A stretch of 64,000 nucleotides of DNA. It comes from Paraglaciecola sp. L1A13. GTDB lineage: Bacteria; Pseudomonadota; Gammaproteobacteria; Enterobacterales; Alteromonadaceae. Shown here piece after piece: positions 32,189 to 40,831 of the stretch. Below the pieces are notes generated by a model. It did not search any database. It was not told the origin of the DNA and saw nothing but the letters and a program-made list of their open reading frames with translations. The stretch covers positions 2,480,001-2,544,000 of the forward strand of contig NZ_CP047024.1 of the NCBI RefSeq assembly GCF_009796745.1. Reading direction: 5' to 3'. A program made the translations under genes and the position numbers. Every line of letters starts with the position of its first letter. Positions within the stretch are counted from its first letter, which is position 1.

Positions 32189-32662
32189 ATTATAATAAAA
32201 ACACGGTGCAGCTTATATTAACTGTGTTTTTATACAGTTAATAGTGATTTGTAAGAATTGGTACTAAATATGACCACAATTAAGCTAAATATATTATTTC
32301 TCTACCAATATTGGGAAAAATTTGACGGTTGTAACTGGCATATTTACGGTACTAAATGGCATACTATTCAACCGTAGGACCATTTGTGAAACGGTTGTTG
32401 GCAGCGCGGTTGCCAACTAGGTCTACGAGACGTCTTAACGAAACCGCGAGGTAGCACAGATTTGCCAAATTGACGCGGTTACAATGTAGACCGTTAACTG
32501 TTGTTAAAACAAGGTTGTATTTAACCTTGATAAATCCGCTTTTTGCCCCCAATAAATAGGCAATGATTCGAACCTAATTAGATTAACTAACCCAGCCCTT
32601 ATCTTATCAATACCAAGGGCGTGGGTTATTTTTACTCTGTACACGTGATTAAGGAATGTGAA
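32189..32662 (+). ncRNA. Candidate structured RNA or gnd leader
   Basis: The 470 bp between the integrase gene and gnd contain a densely paired segment at about 32365-32560. GTTGGCA/TGCCAAC are nested inside GTAG-G-ACC/GGTCTAC, and a further hairpin CAAGGTT/AACCTTG lies near 32510-32535, followed by a T-rich tract. A 62-aa minus-strand frame across it is not protein-like. It could be a small RNA with its own terminator, or a 5' leader of gnd. It matches none of tmRNA, RNase P RNA or 6S RNA as far as I can see. Confidence 0.35.
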
Positions 32663-34132
32663 ATGAAAAGCAAGTCGGATATCGGTTTAGTTGGTTTAGC
32701 CGTAATGGGTGAGAATTTGATCCTTAATATGGAATCAAAAGGTTTTACGGTGACGGCCTATAACAGAAGTCATTCGAAGGTTGAAAAGTTCATTGAAGGC
32801 CGTGCCAAAGGTAAGAATATTCGTGGAGCCGACAGTGTAGAAAACCTTGTTAAATCATTATCAACTCCACGTAAAGTAATGTTAATGGTAAAAGCTGGGC
32901 AACCAGTAGATGACTTCATTGAACAATTGATACCATTTCTTGATAAAGGCGACGTTATCATAGATGGGGGTAATACCCATTTTCCAGATTCAAACCGTAG
33001 AACCGAATACCTAGAGAGCAAAGGCTTATTGTATATTGGTACCGGTGTTTCAGGTGGTGAAGAAGGTGCGTTGAAAGGCCCTTCAATTATGCCTGGCGGC
33101 TCCAAGAAAGCATGGCCAATAGTTAAAGATATTCTGCAATCTATTTCAGCCAAAGTCGCTGACGAAAACGGTAACGAAGTCGTTCCTTGTTGCGATTGGG
33201 TTGGCGATGCTGGTGCAGGTCACTTCGTGAAAATGGTTCACAATGGTATCGAATACGGCGACATGCAGCTTATTTGTGAAGCGTATCAACTAATGAAAGT
33301 CGTACTAGGCTTGAACGCCGATGAAATCCAAAAAGTATTTGCTCATTGGAATACAACTGAATTAGACAGCTACCTTATCGATATCACTAAAGACATTTTT
33401 GCCTTTAAAGATGAAAACGGTGAGCCATTAGTAGAGAAAATTTTAGACACTGCAGGTCAGAAGGGTACGGGTAAGTGGACAGGCATAACCGCCTTAGATT
33501 TAGGTGTTCCATTAACCCTTATTGCTGACTCGGTATTTGCTCGTTGTATTTCAGCTAAGAAAGAACAGCGCGTAGAAGCCTCAAAAGTGATTACCGGCCC
33601 TGAGGTTAGTTTCAACGGTGATAAAGCTGAATTTATTGAAAATCTTCGCCAAGCAGTACTTGCCGCCAAAATCGTATCTTACGCTCAAGGCTATATGCTT
33701 ATGCAAGAAGCAGCTAAAGAGTACAAGTGGGAATTAAACTACGGTGGCATCGCGTTGATGTGGCGTGGTGGTTGTATTATTCGTTCTGCATTTTTAGGCA
33801 AAATTAAAGAAGCATACGATGTTGACCCTAAACTTGAGAACTTATTACTGACGCCTTATTTCAAAGATACCGTTGAATCTGCGCAAGCAGGGTGGAGAAA
33901 CGTAGTAGGCACAGCTGTTATCAACGGTATCGCCATACCGTGCTTAAGCTCAGCGTTAACCTATTTTGATGGTTTCAGAACAGCACGTTTGCCTGCTAAC
34001 TTATTACAAGCTCAGCGCGATTACTTCGGCGCACATACTTACGAGCGCATTGATAAACCAAGAGGTGAGTTCTTTCACACTAATTGGACAGGTCGCGGCG
34101 GTGATACGTCGTCCACGACTTACGACGTGTAA
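32663..34132 (+). CDS. gnd: 6-phosphogluconate dehydrogenase, decarboxylating
   Basis: 489 aa. Start set at ATG 32663 (MKSKSDIGLVGLAVMGENL) with AAGGAATG upstream; an ATG at 32621 adds 14 residues. NADP-binding GLAVMGENLILN, the signature IDGGNTHFPDS, GVSGGEEGALKGPSIMPGG, the catalytic Lys in GHFVKMVHNGIEYGDMQ and the C-terminal GGDTSSTTYDV are all present. It oxidises 6-phosphogluconate to ribulose-5-phosphate and CO2. Confidence 0.96.
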   Translation: MKSKSDIGLVGLAVMGENLILNMESKGFTVTAYNRSHSKVEKFIEGRAKGKNIRGADSVENLVKSLSTPRKVMLMVKAGQPVDDFIEQLIPFLDKGDVIIDGGNTHFPDSNRRTEYLESKGLLYIGTGVSGGEEGALKGPSIMPGGSKKAWPIVKDILQSISAKVADENGNEVVPCCDWVGDAGAGHFVKMVHNGIEYGDMQLICEAYQLMKVVLGLNADEIQKVFAHWNTTELDSYLIDITKDIFAFKDENGEPLVEKILDTAGQKGTGKWTGITALDLGVPLTLIADSVFARCISAKKEQRVEASKVITGPEVSFNGDKAEFIENLRQAVLAAKIVSYAQGYMLMQEAAKEYKWELNYGGIALMWRGGCIIRSAFLGKIKEAYDVDPKLENLLLTPYFKDTVESAQAGWRNVVGTAVINGIAIPCLSSALTYFDGFRTARLPANLLQAQRDYFGAHTYERIDKPRGEFFHTNWTGRGGDTSSTTYDV

Positions 34133-34684
34133 CCAGTAAGAGATTCGTTGGGTTTAGGGCAGGGGACAAACTGCTCTTAACCCAATTATATATTTTGCTC
34201 ATTGTTCGTTGCCAACTAGTCCCTAGTAAATACCTGGATTTAAGCATCTTTGTTACCTTTTCAATTTAAAATCAATTGCCATTAATAAGCGATATTAACA
34301 ACCGACATATGCATCCTTTCGCGCATAACATCGTTCTATACTTTCGAAAATTAATATTCAATAACCTTCACTGCGGTATCCCGTAGACAACCGATGGGAT
34401 AAAAAGAGTTTATGGATATTACCGGAGTATTTTATCGTTCCTGACACCCGTATAACGCTAATTATACGGGTATGTATATTACCTATGTTATAAAGCTTAT
34501 CGTTCAAATATGTGAGTAATCGCTGGCATGGTGATAACGGTATTAATAATGATAAGATGATCATTTGCCCTTTGAAATGTGTATTTGATAGTTAAATTGG
34601 GACCGTTTTTCAAATAAGTCAGTGGTTTAATTATGCTATGTCGCCAGTACAATCATCTGGGAACCCTATATAGAGGCCATCTTT
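34133..34684. other. gnd terminator and intergenic region with palindrome
   Basis: The interval opens with a stem (TTGGGTT/AACCCAA, 34148-34185) that probably terminates gnd. A perfect 10-bp inverted repeat with a 6-nt loop (ACCCGTATAA/TTATACGGGT) is at 34446-34471. Neither is accompanied by a convincing ORF. The promoter of the next gene should lie near 34600-34680. Confidence 0.5.
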
Positions 34685-35491
34685 ATGACGTCAATCACCC
34701 TAGGTTCATTCGCACTTCCTTTATCGCCTATCATTTTACTTTTTAGTTTAATCGTAGGGCTAATAGTGGTTGCCGTACTGGGCAAAAAGCAAAGCATCTC
34801 TGTGGGTGACTCGTTAATAAACATAGTCATTTACAGCTTAATCGTCGGGCGAGTCGTATTTGTAATACGATTCTTTGAAAGCTACGATTCAGTTTGGCAA
34901 ATACTCGATATCCGCGACAGAGGATTTGATGCATTTTCTAGTGTTATTTCTGGCGTAATATTTTTAATTATTCAACTTAAGCGTAAACCTGAGCAACGCA
35001 GTATTCTTATCAGCGGAGCCGCGACCACATTAATATTATTTACGGTTACTCAGGCCGTCATAAATGCAGGAAACGAACAATCAGCGCTACCAAACTTGTC
35101 GTTTTCCACGCCCGAAGGCGTTGATGTAAACCTGCATCATGTTGCCAATCAAAATATTACCGTCGTTAATCTTTGGGCTTCATGGTGTGGGCCTTGTAGA
35201 CGTGAAATGCCGGTATTATCAGCGGCAGAAAAACGATTTCCTCAAGTTAAGTTCATCATGTTAAACCAGCGTGAGCCAGCATCAACCGTGACCGAGTTTT
35301 TAGCGGATATTAATCAGAGCTTTAACTATGTGTTGCTCGACACCAAAGGCGATGTTGCGACTATGATGGGTGCCCATGGTTTACCGATGACGTTATTTTA
35401 CGATGAGCACGGCACTATGGTATCAAGCCATTTTGGTGAGTTATCTGCGGCCAGTTTGCAAGCCGCGATAGAAAATCTAACTGAGCAGTAG
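34685..35491 (+). CDS. TlpA-like thioredoxin with N-terminal membrane domain
   Basis: 268 aa. Four hydrophobic helices (about residues 12-35, 45-65, 82-98 and 108-125) form an N-terminal domain reminiscent of short Lgt-like segments. They are followed by a periplasmic TlpA/ResA-type thioredoxin domain with WASWCGPCRREMP (Cys pair near residues 167 and 170) and cis-Pro region HGLPMTLFYD. It probably reduces periplasmic disulfides or acts in cytochrome maturation. The membrane half is larger than the single anchor of ResA or DsbE. Confidence 0.85.
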   Translation: MTSITLGSFALPLSPIILLFSLIVGLIVVAVLGKKQSISVGDSLINIVIYSLIVGRVVFVIRFFESYDSVWQILDIRDRGFDAFSSVISGVIFLIIQLKRKPEQRSILISGAATTLILFTVTQAVINAGNEQSALPNLSFSTPEGVDVNLHHVANQNITVVNLWASWCGPCRREMPVLSAAEKRFPQVKFIMLNQREPASTVTEFLADINQSFNYVLLDTKGDVATMMGAHGLPMTLFYDEHGTMVSSHFGELSAASLQAAIENLTEQ

Positions 35492-35525
35492 ATACTACAG
35501 TTGAAGTATTTCTGCGTTAAAAATA

Positions 35526-35786
35526 TCACGCTGAGCGCAGTTTATATTGTGTCGAGCAATAGCCACGCGTAATTAAGGGACTACGTATCTTTTCATGCTT
35601 AGTTTTACGACCAGATACACGAGCCCGCCAATTTTTGAATGCCCGGGGGCTTAGTTGTTTTCGCATAAGCTTTATCGTTTGGGTTTCATTCAAACCATAT
35701 AAAACATTGATAGCTTCGAAAGGAGTGCGATCCTCCCAAGCCATTTCAATTATGCGTGACGTATCAGTATTTTTATTCGAGTCCAT
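35526..35786 (-). CDS. TIGR03643 / DUF2805 family small protein
   Basis: 86 aa. The sequence IIEMAWEDRTPFEAINVLYGL, then KLMRKQL and FKNWRARVSGRKTKH is the short conserved family that often sits beside cryptochrome/photolyase genes. A BLUF photoreceptor gene lies across the transposon at 61751, so the two were probably neighbours before the insertion. Function unknown. Confidence 0.8.
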   Translation of the reverse strand: MDSNKNTDTSRIIEMAWEDRTPFEAINVLYGLNETQTIKLMRKQLSPRAFKNWRARVSGRKTKHEKIRSPLITRGYCSTQYKLRSA

Positions 35787-36100
35787 TATGTATCCTTATT
35801 TATATCTGCCGAGAAGTAGATGGCAAAATCCAGAAATAAAAAATGCTTACAACATTTATCAAGGTCACAGTTCATTACGAGTCAATGCATGTAAATAGTT
35901 CACCAGACCACGTAATAAGACAAGTGAAGCCAAACATGAGCGAAGACTTTAAAACAGCACCTATATACTTAGATAATAGAAGCCTACAATTACTGAGCAA
36001 GATAAGAAGAAGAGTTAATAAGGAAATATAGTCAATTTAACATAATATACATTATACGAATATTTATATTGTTCTCTGTGTGGGTATTTGGGCTCACTGT
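35787..36100. other. Chromosomal flank left of the Tn7-like element
   Basis: 314 bp, A+T-rich. A 62-codon plus-strand frame at 35843-36031 has no recognisable features and I do not call it. The last five bases (36096-36100, ACTGT) match the bases after the element's right end. Confidence 0.5.
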
Positions 36101-36147
36101 TGTAGATAAATATGATTTTTAGGAATCTCACAGCGCTTTAGGAATTG
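36101..36147 (+). repeat. Left terminal repeat of the Tn7-like element
   Basis: Begins TGTAGATAAATATGATTTTTAGG and contains a second CTTTAGGAATTG unit 20 bp further in. A copy of the same sequence, with three or four changes and in the same orientation, starts at 61539. Confidence 0.7.
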
Positions 36148-36333
36148 ATTGCTCTACCAATACGATAAATTCATCAGTAATTCTATCAGCGTGATATTAA
36201 TTAGTGTCTTAGCATGGTGACGCTAGCAGTTCGGTTGTCATATGCTCCACGTTGAAAACGAAACCCTCTACGACACTGTGAACTTTGTCAAACTCCTTTT
36301 TTAGCTCTATCGGCAACCTCGTATTGCTGGATA

Positions 36334-36390
36334 TATGTTCTGGTTAAATGGCACCAGACTCTTTAATTAGAGACAATTAACCAGAACATA
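36334..36390. repeat. 14-bp perfect inverted repeat
   Basis: Arms TATGTTCTGGTTAA (36334-36347) and TTAACCAGAACATA (36377-36390) enclose 29 bp. It lies between the transposon left end and the group II intron relic; it could be a regulatory operator or relic of an element end. Confidence 0.6.
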
Positions 36391-36412
36391 ATAAGGTGCA
36401 AATATTAGCCGT

Positions 36413-36930
36413 GACCTAATAATTAATAAACCTGATTGCGGTAAACATCTCATGGGAATTCCAACCATTATTTACCGCGAGATCCAACAAGCCATTGCTT
36501 AAATCCTTACGCCTATTTTCGTCCCAACCTTCTCAGACAACAGTTTTGGGTTTAGACGAAATTAAAATGGGCATCAAGCGATGAAACAGATGCAAGGCAT
36601 TATTAAAACGAAACGCCGTTTTGCTGTCGATGACGATCTGTCTAAGTTTTTGGCCGCGATGATCTCGATTTACTCATGACCTACCTTAGCCGTAAAGTGA
36701 ATGATAAACGGCTGCTTAAATTAATTAAACGTTACTTGCGAGGTGGAGTTATCGATGTAACCAGCTTGATAGTGAAAGTCGAGTAGGTGTTCCTCAAGGT
36801 GAGCCATTATCCCCACTATTGGCGAACATCATGCTCGACCCTTTGGACAAAGAGCTTGAGAAACGCGGCTACCAGTTTGCGCAAAATGCGGAATTAACGG
36901 ATGATCGGCTATGCTTATAATTGATGTCAT
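36413..36930 (+). pseudogene. Degraded group II intron reverse transcriptase
   Basis: Frames switch and stops interrupt, but conserved RT pieces follow in order: GIPTIYREIQQAIA, then LTPIF-x-PTFSDNSFGF, GHQAMKQMQGIIKTKRRFAV, DLSKF, LLMTYLSRKVND, GVPQGEPLSPLLANIMLD and LDKELEKRGYQFA. The YADD catalytic box, maturase and endonuclease parts are missing. GVPQGEPLSPLLANI and LDKELEKRG suggest a class C or close group, whose attC subclass inserts at integron cassette recombination sites; this gene is next to a cassette array. It is non-functional. Confidence 0.8.
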
Positions 36931-37184
36931 CTATGCGCGGTTAAAGTTTTGCAGAGTACGGAACTCGCTCACACAGACTTTCACTATGTCGCTCGACTTA
37001 GCCGACACAACACTTGTATTACCCTACCCCATACTTTGTATAACTAATTCAACAGCTATGAATTTAGGGAGATTGCAGGTTTCGTAGGTCGGCACTCTAA
37101 AGCGTTTAAGTTCTTTGCTCCGGAAATTTCCTTTTAGCCATGAGGTGCTTTAATTAAGTTGTTCAGGCTGTTCAACGCAACACA
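36931..37184. other. Non-coding relic sequence after the RT fragment
   Basis: I see no ORF with family signals and no convincing intron domain V here. Confidence 0.4.
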
Positions 37185-37409
37185 TTATAAGCGTGTTTTT
37201 CTGCTTTCTTCATTAAAAGCTGCTTTGTCCGCATATTGAAAACTTCCAATAATCGCGTAAAAAATAATTGCGGATGCAATTAAGCTACTTCCAATGTTGT
37301 GATCTATAGAGTCAGCCCCGCCAACTATATATAACAGTAAGCTTGTTACCGAAAAACAAAATACGTAAATGATTAGCCATGCTAGAAAATTCCCAATGGT
37401 AATATGCAT
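37185..37409 (-). CDS. Small two-helix membrane protein
   Basis: 74 aa with two hydrophobic helices (about residues 8-30 and 42-58) and a short polar C-terminus. It has the size and style of integron cassette genes and the same strand as the cassettes to its right, but no clear attC site adjoins it. TTCAACGCAACACA downstream is only vaguely attC-like. Function unknown. Confidence 0.45.
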   Translation of the reverse strand: MHITIGNFLAWLIIYVFCFSVTSLLLYIVGGADSIDHNIGSSLIASAIIFYAIIGSFQYADKAAFNEESRKTRL

Positions 37410-37655
37410 ATAAGCTCCAATGAATGTTTACGACCTGAACTCACCAATAATCTTTCAACCAAAATTTTTACATCAAGTGCTGAGTTTAGCTTATGTTTGT
37501 AAGACCGTATAGTTTGACATTTTGGTGCTGTAGAGCATCAAACGTGTAGCCAAAATAATCGTTATTTACAAATTATCTAAGTGCTTGAGCTCCTTGTATT
37601 CGCAAGGATAACGGAGGACGTTTTAAAGTCCGTTAGCTGCTCGAACTTGTCTTAG

Positions 37656-38144
37656 ACAGCCGCACGGCAAAATGGAAACAATAATCTATACAAGTATATT
37701 GACCCAGATGGTAAGTTTGCTGAAAGTCCATTTGATGGATTTGCAAAGGTATTTAGTGGATTAAGTAACGAAGCTAAAAGCGCAGGAAATTCTGTAAAAC
37801 AAGGTGGTAAAATTTTAGCGAATGCTCCAAAAGAAATATTGACTAGTGAGCCTGTAAAGGAAGTTGGTGACCAACTGGGTTATATACCAACGCCAATAAC
37901 GCAAGGCATCTCAACCGCTATAAATGTTGCTAACATATTAACCGAACCTGAGGGGGTTGCTGGTGACTTAGCTGGTAATAAAGCTAAAGACATGGCTGAG
38001 AAAACTAACTTAGGGAAAGGTGGATCGCCAAAGGCTATGGCTTACAATTATCTAGTAGATAAAGCAACGGCCGCTTTTGTTCAATCTGGTGTAGAGCAAT
38101 TAACTTCTGAGCCGGATACATTGGAGAAAGAACTAAATGAGTAA
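37656..38144 (+). pseudogene. Orphan Rhs C-terminal fragment
   Basis: An open frame without start codon begins after a stop at 37653. It encodes NGNNNLYKYIDPDGKFAE, the terminal part of the Rhs core region, followed by about 145 residues of unique C-terminal tip (ending EPDTLEKELNE). The N-terminal Rhs core is missing, so this is a displaced tip as found in Rhs/polymorphic toxin loci. The tip is Gly/Ala/Lys-rich with no nuclease motif that I recognise. It overlaps the start of the next gene by 8 bp, the toxin-immunity arrangement. Confidence 0.6.
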
Positions 38145-38382
38145 CAAAAAAACTGTAAATGATTTGATCTTATTGTTACTACCAAGTGTAGCGTTAATAC
38201 TTCACGCAATGTGGTCAATATATAATGGCAGAATTGTAATTAAAGGCGCAACTGAATATGCATATGCTGATTCACCATTTAAATTTGTTTTATTTGTAGT
38301 CTTTGAGATCGCACTGTCCGCTTTCGTCATATACCAATTTCTGATTAAAGACAATGAAGAAAGAGACAAAAGTGATTCTTAA
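38137..38382 (+). CDS. Small membrane protein, possible Rhs immunity protein
   Basis: 81 aa with two membrane helices (about residues 8-27 and 48-70) and a charged C-terminal tail. It overlaps the end of the Rhs tip by 8 bp and is on the same strand, so the pairing with a toxin tip suggests immunity. The position alone supports this; sequence gives no family. A strong terminator follows at 38434. Confidence 0.55.
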   Translation: MSNKKTVNDLILLLLPSVALILHAMWSIYNGRIVIKGATEYAYADSPFKFVLFVVFEIALSAFVIYQFLIKDNEERDKSDS

Positions 38383-38433
38383 TCTTGGTAATTAAAAGTC
38401 AAATAGACAATAGGATGCACCCACTTTTGAATC

Positions 38434-38465
38434 CAAAGCCTCGCCCTCGCGGGGCTTTGTTTTAT
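38434..38465 (+). terminator. Terminator after Rhs tip and immunity gene
   Basis: CAAAGCC...GGCTTTG stem with GC-rich inner pairs and a TTTTAT tail. Its orientation fits the plus-strand gene pair. Confidence 0.85.
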
Positions 38466-38573
38466 CCAGCATAAGGGTTTGCAAATTCACTTCTTATGAC
38501 TATGCTGTAACCCACTGTATTAATTAAAAATTATCATCATTTATTAGTGTTGGTAGTTCGTACTAATTTATTT

Positions 38574-38657
38574 GCAGGCACGATACTATGATCCCATGAT
38601 GGCTATCAATCTCAACGAGAGAAAATACGCGAATAGCTGAAATGTGCCAATTGCAGA
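38574..38657 (+). repeat. Inverted-repeat partner A
   Basis: GCAGGCACGATACTATGATCC... to ...TGTGCCAATTGCAGA is about 90% identical to the reverse complement of 53476-53581 apart from a roughly 20-bp indel. The pair encloses about 15 kb holding both integron platforms. No coding capacity seen. Confidence 0.75.
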
Positions 38658-38706
38658 AATTTAGTAGGACTGAGGTGACAGGCAGCTATGAGCGATAAGC
38701 GGACAT

Positions 38707-38787
38707 TAATGCTCCGTTAACGGGCGAGCGTAGTTTGCGAGTCCGTGCCAGCGTTGTTTGCTGGCGTTTTCGTTAAACGGCTTGTTA
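38707..38787 (-). repeat. attC site
   Basis: Read on the minus strand it begins TAACAAGCC and ends GGAGCATTA, 81 bp with complementary arms. It belongs to the cassette of the 38795 gene. Only a few bases differ from the site at 40729-40809, so the two share a recent origin. The R-box has TAAT where TAAC is usual. Confidence 0.85.
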
Positions 38788-38794
38788 TATGCCA

Positions 38795-39124
38795 TTATAA
38801 ACACCTACCTTCCCGCCCTATTTCGTATTCAGTCAGTTCACGTTTTTCATTTACTTGGAAGGCCAATTTATACACCCAAGATACGCAAACAACGCTATTT
38901 TCTTTAGTTTCTTCAAGTACAAGAAAATATCCCTCGTCTCCTTTAGCAACATTAAAGGGAATATTATGAGATGTAGCCCAACGTTCAATATCTTCGTAAG
39001 TAGAACCTTTGGGAATCTGAGTTGAAAATTCACTTTTCCAGTATGAAATCCTCTCATCTTCCTTCACTACACGGGAACAACCTAGGACTGAAAATACTAC
39101 AAGTAATATCGCGATGTATCTCAT
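38795..39124 (-). CDS. Cassette lipoprotein
   Basis: 109 aa from ATG 39124 (MRYIAILLVVFSVLGC); a longer frame from 39151 starts inside the next attC. The signal peptide ends in a lipobox VLGC, so the protein should be an outer- or inner-membrane lipoprotein with a compact globular domain. It is on a cassette (attC at 38707 downstream, 39131 upstream). Function unknown. Confidence 0.8.
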   Translation of the reverse strand: MRYIAILLVVFSVLGCSRVVKEDERISYWKSEFSTQIPKGSTYEDIERWATSHNIPFNVAKGDEGYFLVLEETKENSVVCVSWVYKLAFQVNEKRELTEYEIGREGRCL

Positions 39125-39130
39125 GGTATA

Positions 39131-39225
39131 TAACGCCCTGTTAACAGGCAATAAAATAGTTGGTTAAAATTAGCGACGAAGGAGCAAAAACCAACTGTTT
39201 TTTGTCCTTGTTTAACAGCTTGTTA
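39131..39225 (-). repeat. attC site
   Basis: Minus-strand ends TAACAAGC and GGGCGTTA, 95 bp, with CTGTTAA/TTAACAG pairing near the ends. It separates the cassettes of the 38795 and 39237 genes. Confidence 0.85.
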
Positions 39226-39236
39226 GGGCTCAGAAC

Positions 39237-39740
39237 TCAATACGAGCGCAATATATTAAACACTGTCTCACTGGCAACAGGAATATCATCACCACGCTGC
39301 TCAGAATTAATCATAGTGTGAAACAATACATTCTCTGTTTTATCTTTAGTGGATATTTCACAACCCCCCCAAGTAACTTGTTTAAAATTAGAGAATAAAT
39401 GAGAACTACAAGAATCATACCCTTGACCTTGATAGTAATCTAAAAACATAATCCGATCTTTTCCAAGAGCCCAATAAGTTGGATCATTTGGTCCCCAGAC
39501 TCTAATTTTGTCACCTTGTTTAAGTTTGCCTTTGAAAGTTTCAACTGATTCCAACTCCCAAACAATGGCGTCACATTGACTACCACCAAGAACAACAGGA
39601 ATTGTTTGAACAACTTTAAAGCGAGCAACATCAATCGAATTTTCGTAATGCCATTTTAAATCAATATGCTCAGGAATTTCGCTTCCACAAGCAGCAAGTA
39701 ATAAAATGAAAATTGATAAAAATGCTTGCTTCATATCCAT
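39237..39740 (-). CDS. Cassette lipoprotein
   Basis: 167 aa. The N-terminus MDMKQAFLSIFILLLAACGS contains the lipobox LAAC, so it is a predicted lipoprotein. The mature domain is rich in Trp, Asp and Gly (for instance VWELESVETFKGKLKQGDKIRVWGPND), which resembles a small beta-barrel/OB-like fold, but I cannot identify a family. It is flanked by attC at 39131 and 39748. Confidence 0.85.
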   Translation of the reverse strand: MDMKQAFLSIFILLLAACGSEIPEHIDLKWHYENSIDVARFKVVQTIPVVLGGSQCDAIVWELESVETFKGKLKQGDKIRVWGPNDPTYWALGKDRIMFLDYYQGQGYDSCSSHLFSNFKQVTWGGCEISTKDKTENVLFHTMINSEQRGDDIPVASETVFNILRSY

Positions 39741-39747
39741 TGAGCCC

Positions 39748-39816
39748 TAACGCCTCAAGCAGGGGATTTTATGAGCGCTTTTCAGCGAGTAAAATTCCCG
39801 CTGGCTTGGCTTGTTA
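39748..39816 (-). repeat. attC site (69 bp)
   Basis: Minus strand starts TAACAAGCC and ends GAGGCGTTA; the arms GCTTGAGGC/GCCAAGCC pair around a short stem. It is the clearest short attC of the array. Confidence 0.9.
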
Positions 39817-39826
39817 TATGCCATCT

Positions 39827-40288
39827 TTACTCAAAACCTTTTCGGTCAAGTGGTGAATAACCATAGATTCGCAAAGATGTTGATCCTTTCTCGTATTCAA
39901 ATCCAATAGACTTGATAAGTGGTTCCAAACGAGCCGAATGATCGGTCGTTACAATCTCGCTGAGGTTGTTTTTAACACTTTCTTCTCTATATTCGATTTC
40001 AAACCACATTACACTGAGCATCGGATATGGTAAGTGGTTATACCACTCATTGTCCCAGACGGAAATGTAATCTGAATCGATGCAGTTGAATCTAAAGCCT
40101 GGAATCCATTTGGATTCAAATTGAATACTTTCTCGCATGTAAGTAAACAGTTCATTCCATTTTGTATTGTTCGCCAGTCCGACAAGGTTTTCGGCTGCTA
40201 TTAACTTTTTTAATCGAGGAATTTCGCTAACAAATGGGCGGTCATGTGGGTGTAGTTCGGAATCAGCGTATGGTGCAATATTTTTCAC
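39827..40288 (-). CDS. Cassette protein, DUF6678-like
   Basis: 153 aa, no signal or membrane segment. The sequence (ANNTKWNELFTYMRE, SDYISVWDNEWYNHLPYPMLSVMWFEI) recalls DUF6678 proteins common on integron cassettes and near toxin-immunity loci. The name is from recognition only. It is bounded by attC at 39748 and 40307. Confidence 0.75.
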   Translation of the reverse strand: MKNIAPYADSELHPHDRPFVSEIPRLKKLIAAENLVGLANNTKWNELFTYMRESIQFESKWIPGFRFNCIDSDYISVWDNEWYNHLPYPMLSVMWFEIEYREESVKNNLSEIVTTDHSARLEPLIKSIGFEYEKGSTSLRIYGYSPLDRKGFE

Positions 40289-40306
40289 GACTCCCCCGAT
40301 GGCATA

Positions 40307-40411
40307 TAACGCTTAACATATGGGGCAATTACTTGCTGGCTGTAATGCGCGAAGCGCCAGCCAGTGAGTAATTGTCCCAGCGAGCTTGCGAGCGAAATAA
40401 TGTTTTTGTTA
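40307..40411 (-). repeat. attC site (105 bp)
   Basis: Plus strand reads TAACGCTTAAC at one end and TTGTTATA at the other, with CTTGCTGGC/GCCAGCCAG and GGGCAATTACT/AGTAATTGTCCC pairing across the middle, giving a long cruciform. Confidence 0.88.
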
Positions 40412-40714
40412 TACGTTGCAGCTAAAATCATCTGCTATACCCCATATAACAGCGGACAAAAACATAACCCAAGTTATCAGAACTACTCGCCGCCGTGCAC
40501 TAAAATTTGAAACCTGTCTTGCTTCAGGAAAATGCAAAACGTTCATTGGTAGCTTAAGAAAAAAGTTTATGTTGAGATTAACAATGTAAGCCAAGCTAAT
40601 GCTTAAAATCATTGGGCGGGCTAAGTCTTGCGGACATGAATAATTGACTCCGAACACTATGGCCAACACCAAGTATGTTGCCAGCAATATCCATTTAAGT
40701 GATTTATTACTCAT
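40409..40714 (-). CDS. Cassette membrane protein
   Basis: 101 aa with three hydrophobic helices (about residues 9-24, 32-52 and 75-95). Its stop codon overlaps the attC at 40307-40411. Function unknown; small membrane proteins are frequent in chromosomal integron cassettes. Confidence 0.75.
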   Translation of the reverse strand: MSNKSLKWILLATYLVLAIVFGVNYSCPQDLARPMILSISLAYIVNLNINFFLKLPMNVLHFPEARQVSNFSARRRVVLITWVMFLSAVIWGIADDFSCNV

Positions 40715-40728
40715 TTTCCCCCAACGTA

Positions 40729-40809
40729 TAACGCCCCGTTAACGGGCGAACGTAGTTTGTGAGTCCGTGCCAGCGTTGTTTGCTGGCGTTTTCGTTAAAC
40801 GGTTTGTTA
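40729..40809 (-). repeat. attC site (81 bp)
   Basis: TAACGCCCCGTTAACGGGCG to TTTGTTA (plus strand), with the paired CGTTAAC arms. Near-identical to 38707-38787. Confidence 0.88.
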
Positions 40810-40831
40810 TATTGCATATCACCGCTTTCCA

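Noticed and set aside
32364..32552. 62-codon minus-strand ORF
   Set aside because: It coincides with strongly paired DNA and has no protein-like features; a structured RNA or leader fits better.
35843..36031. 62-codon plus-strand ORF before the transposon
   Set aside because: No ribosome-binding site or recognisable family; overlaps another short frame.
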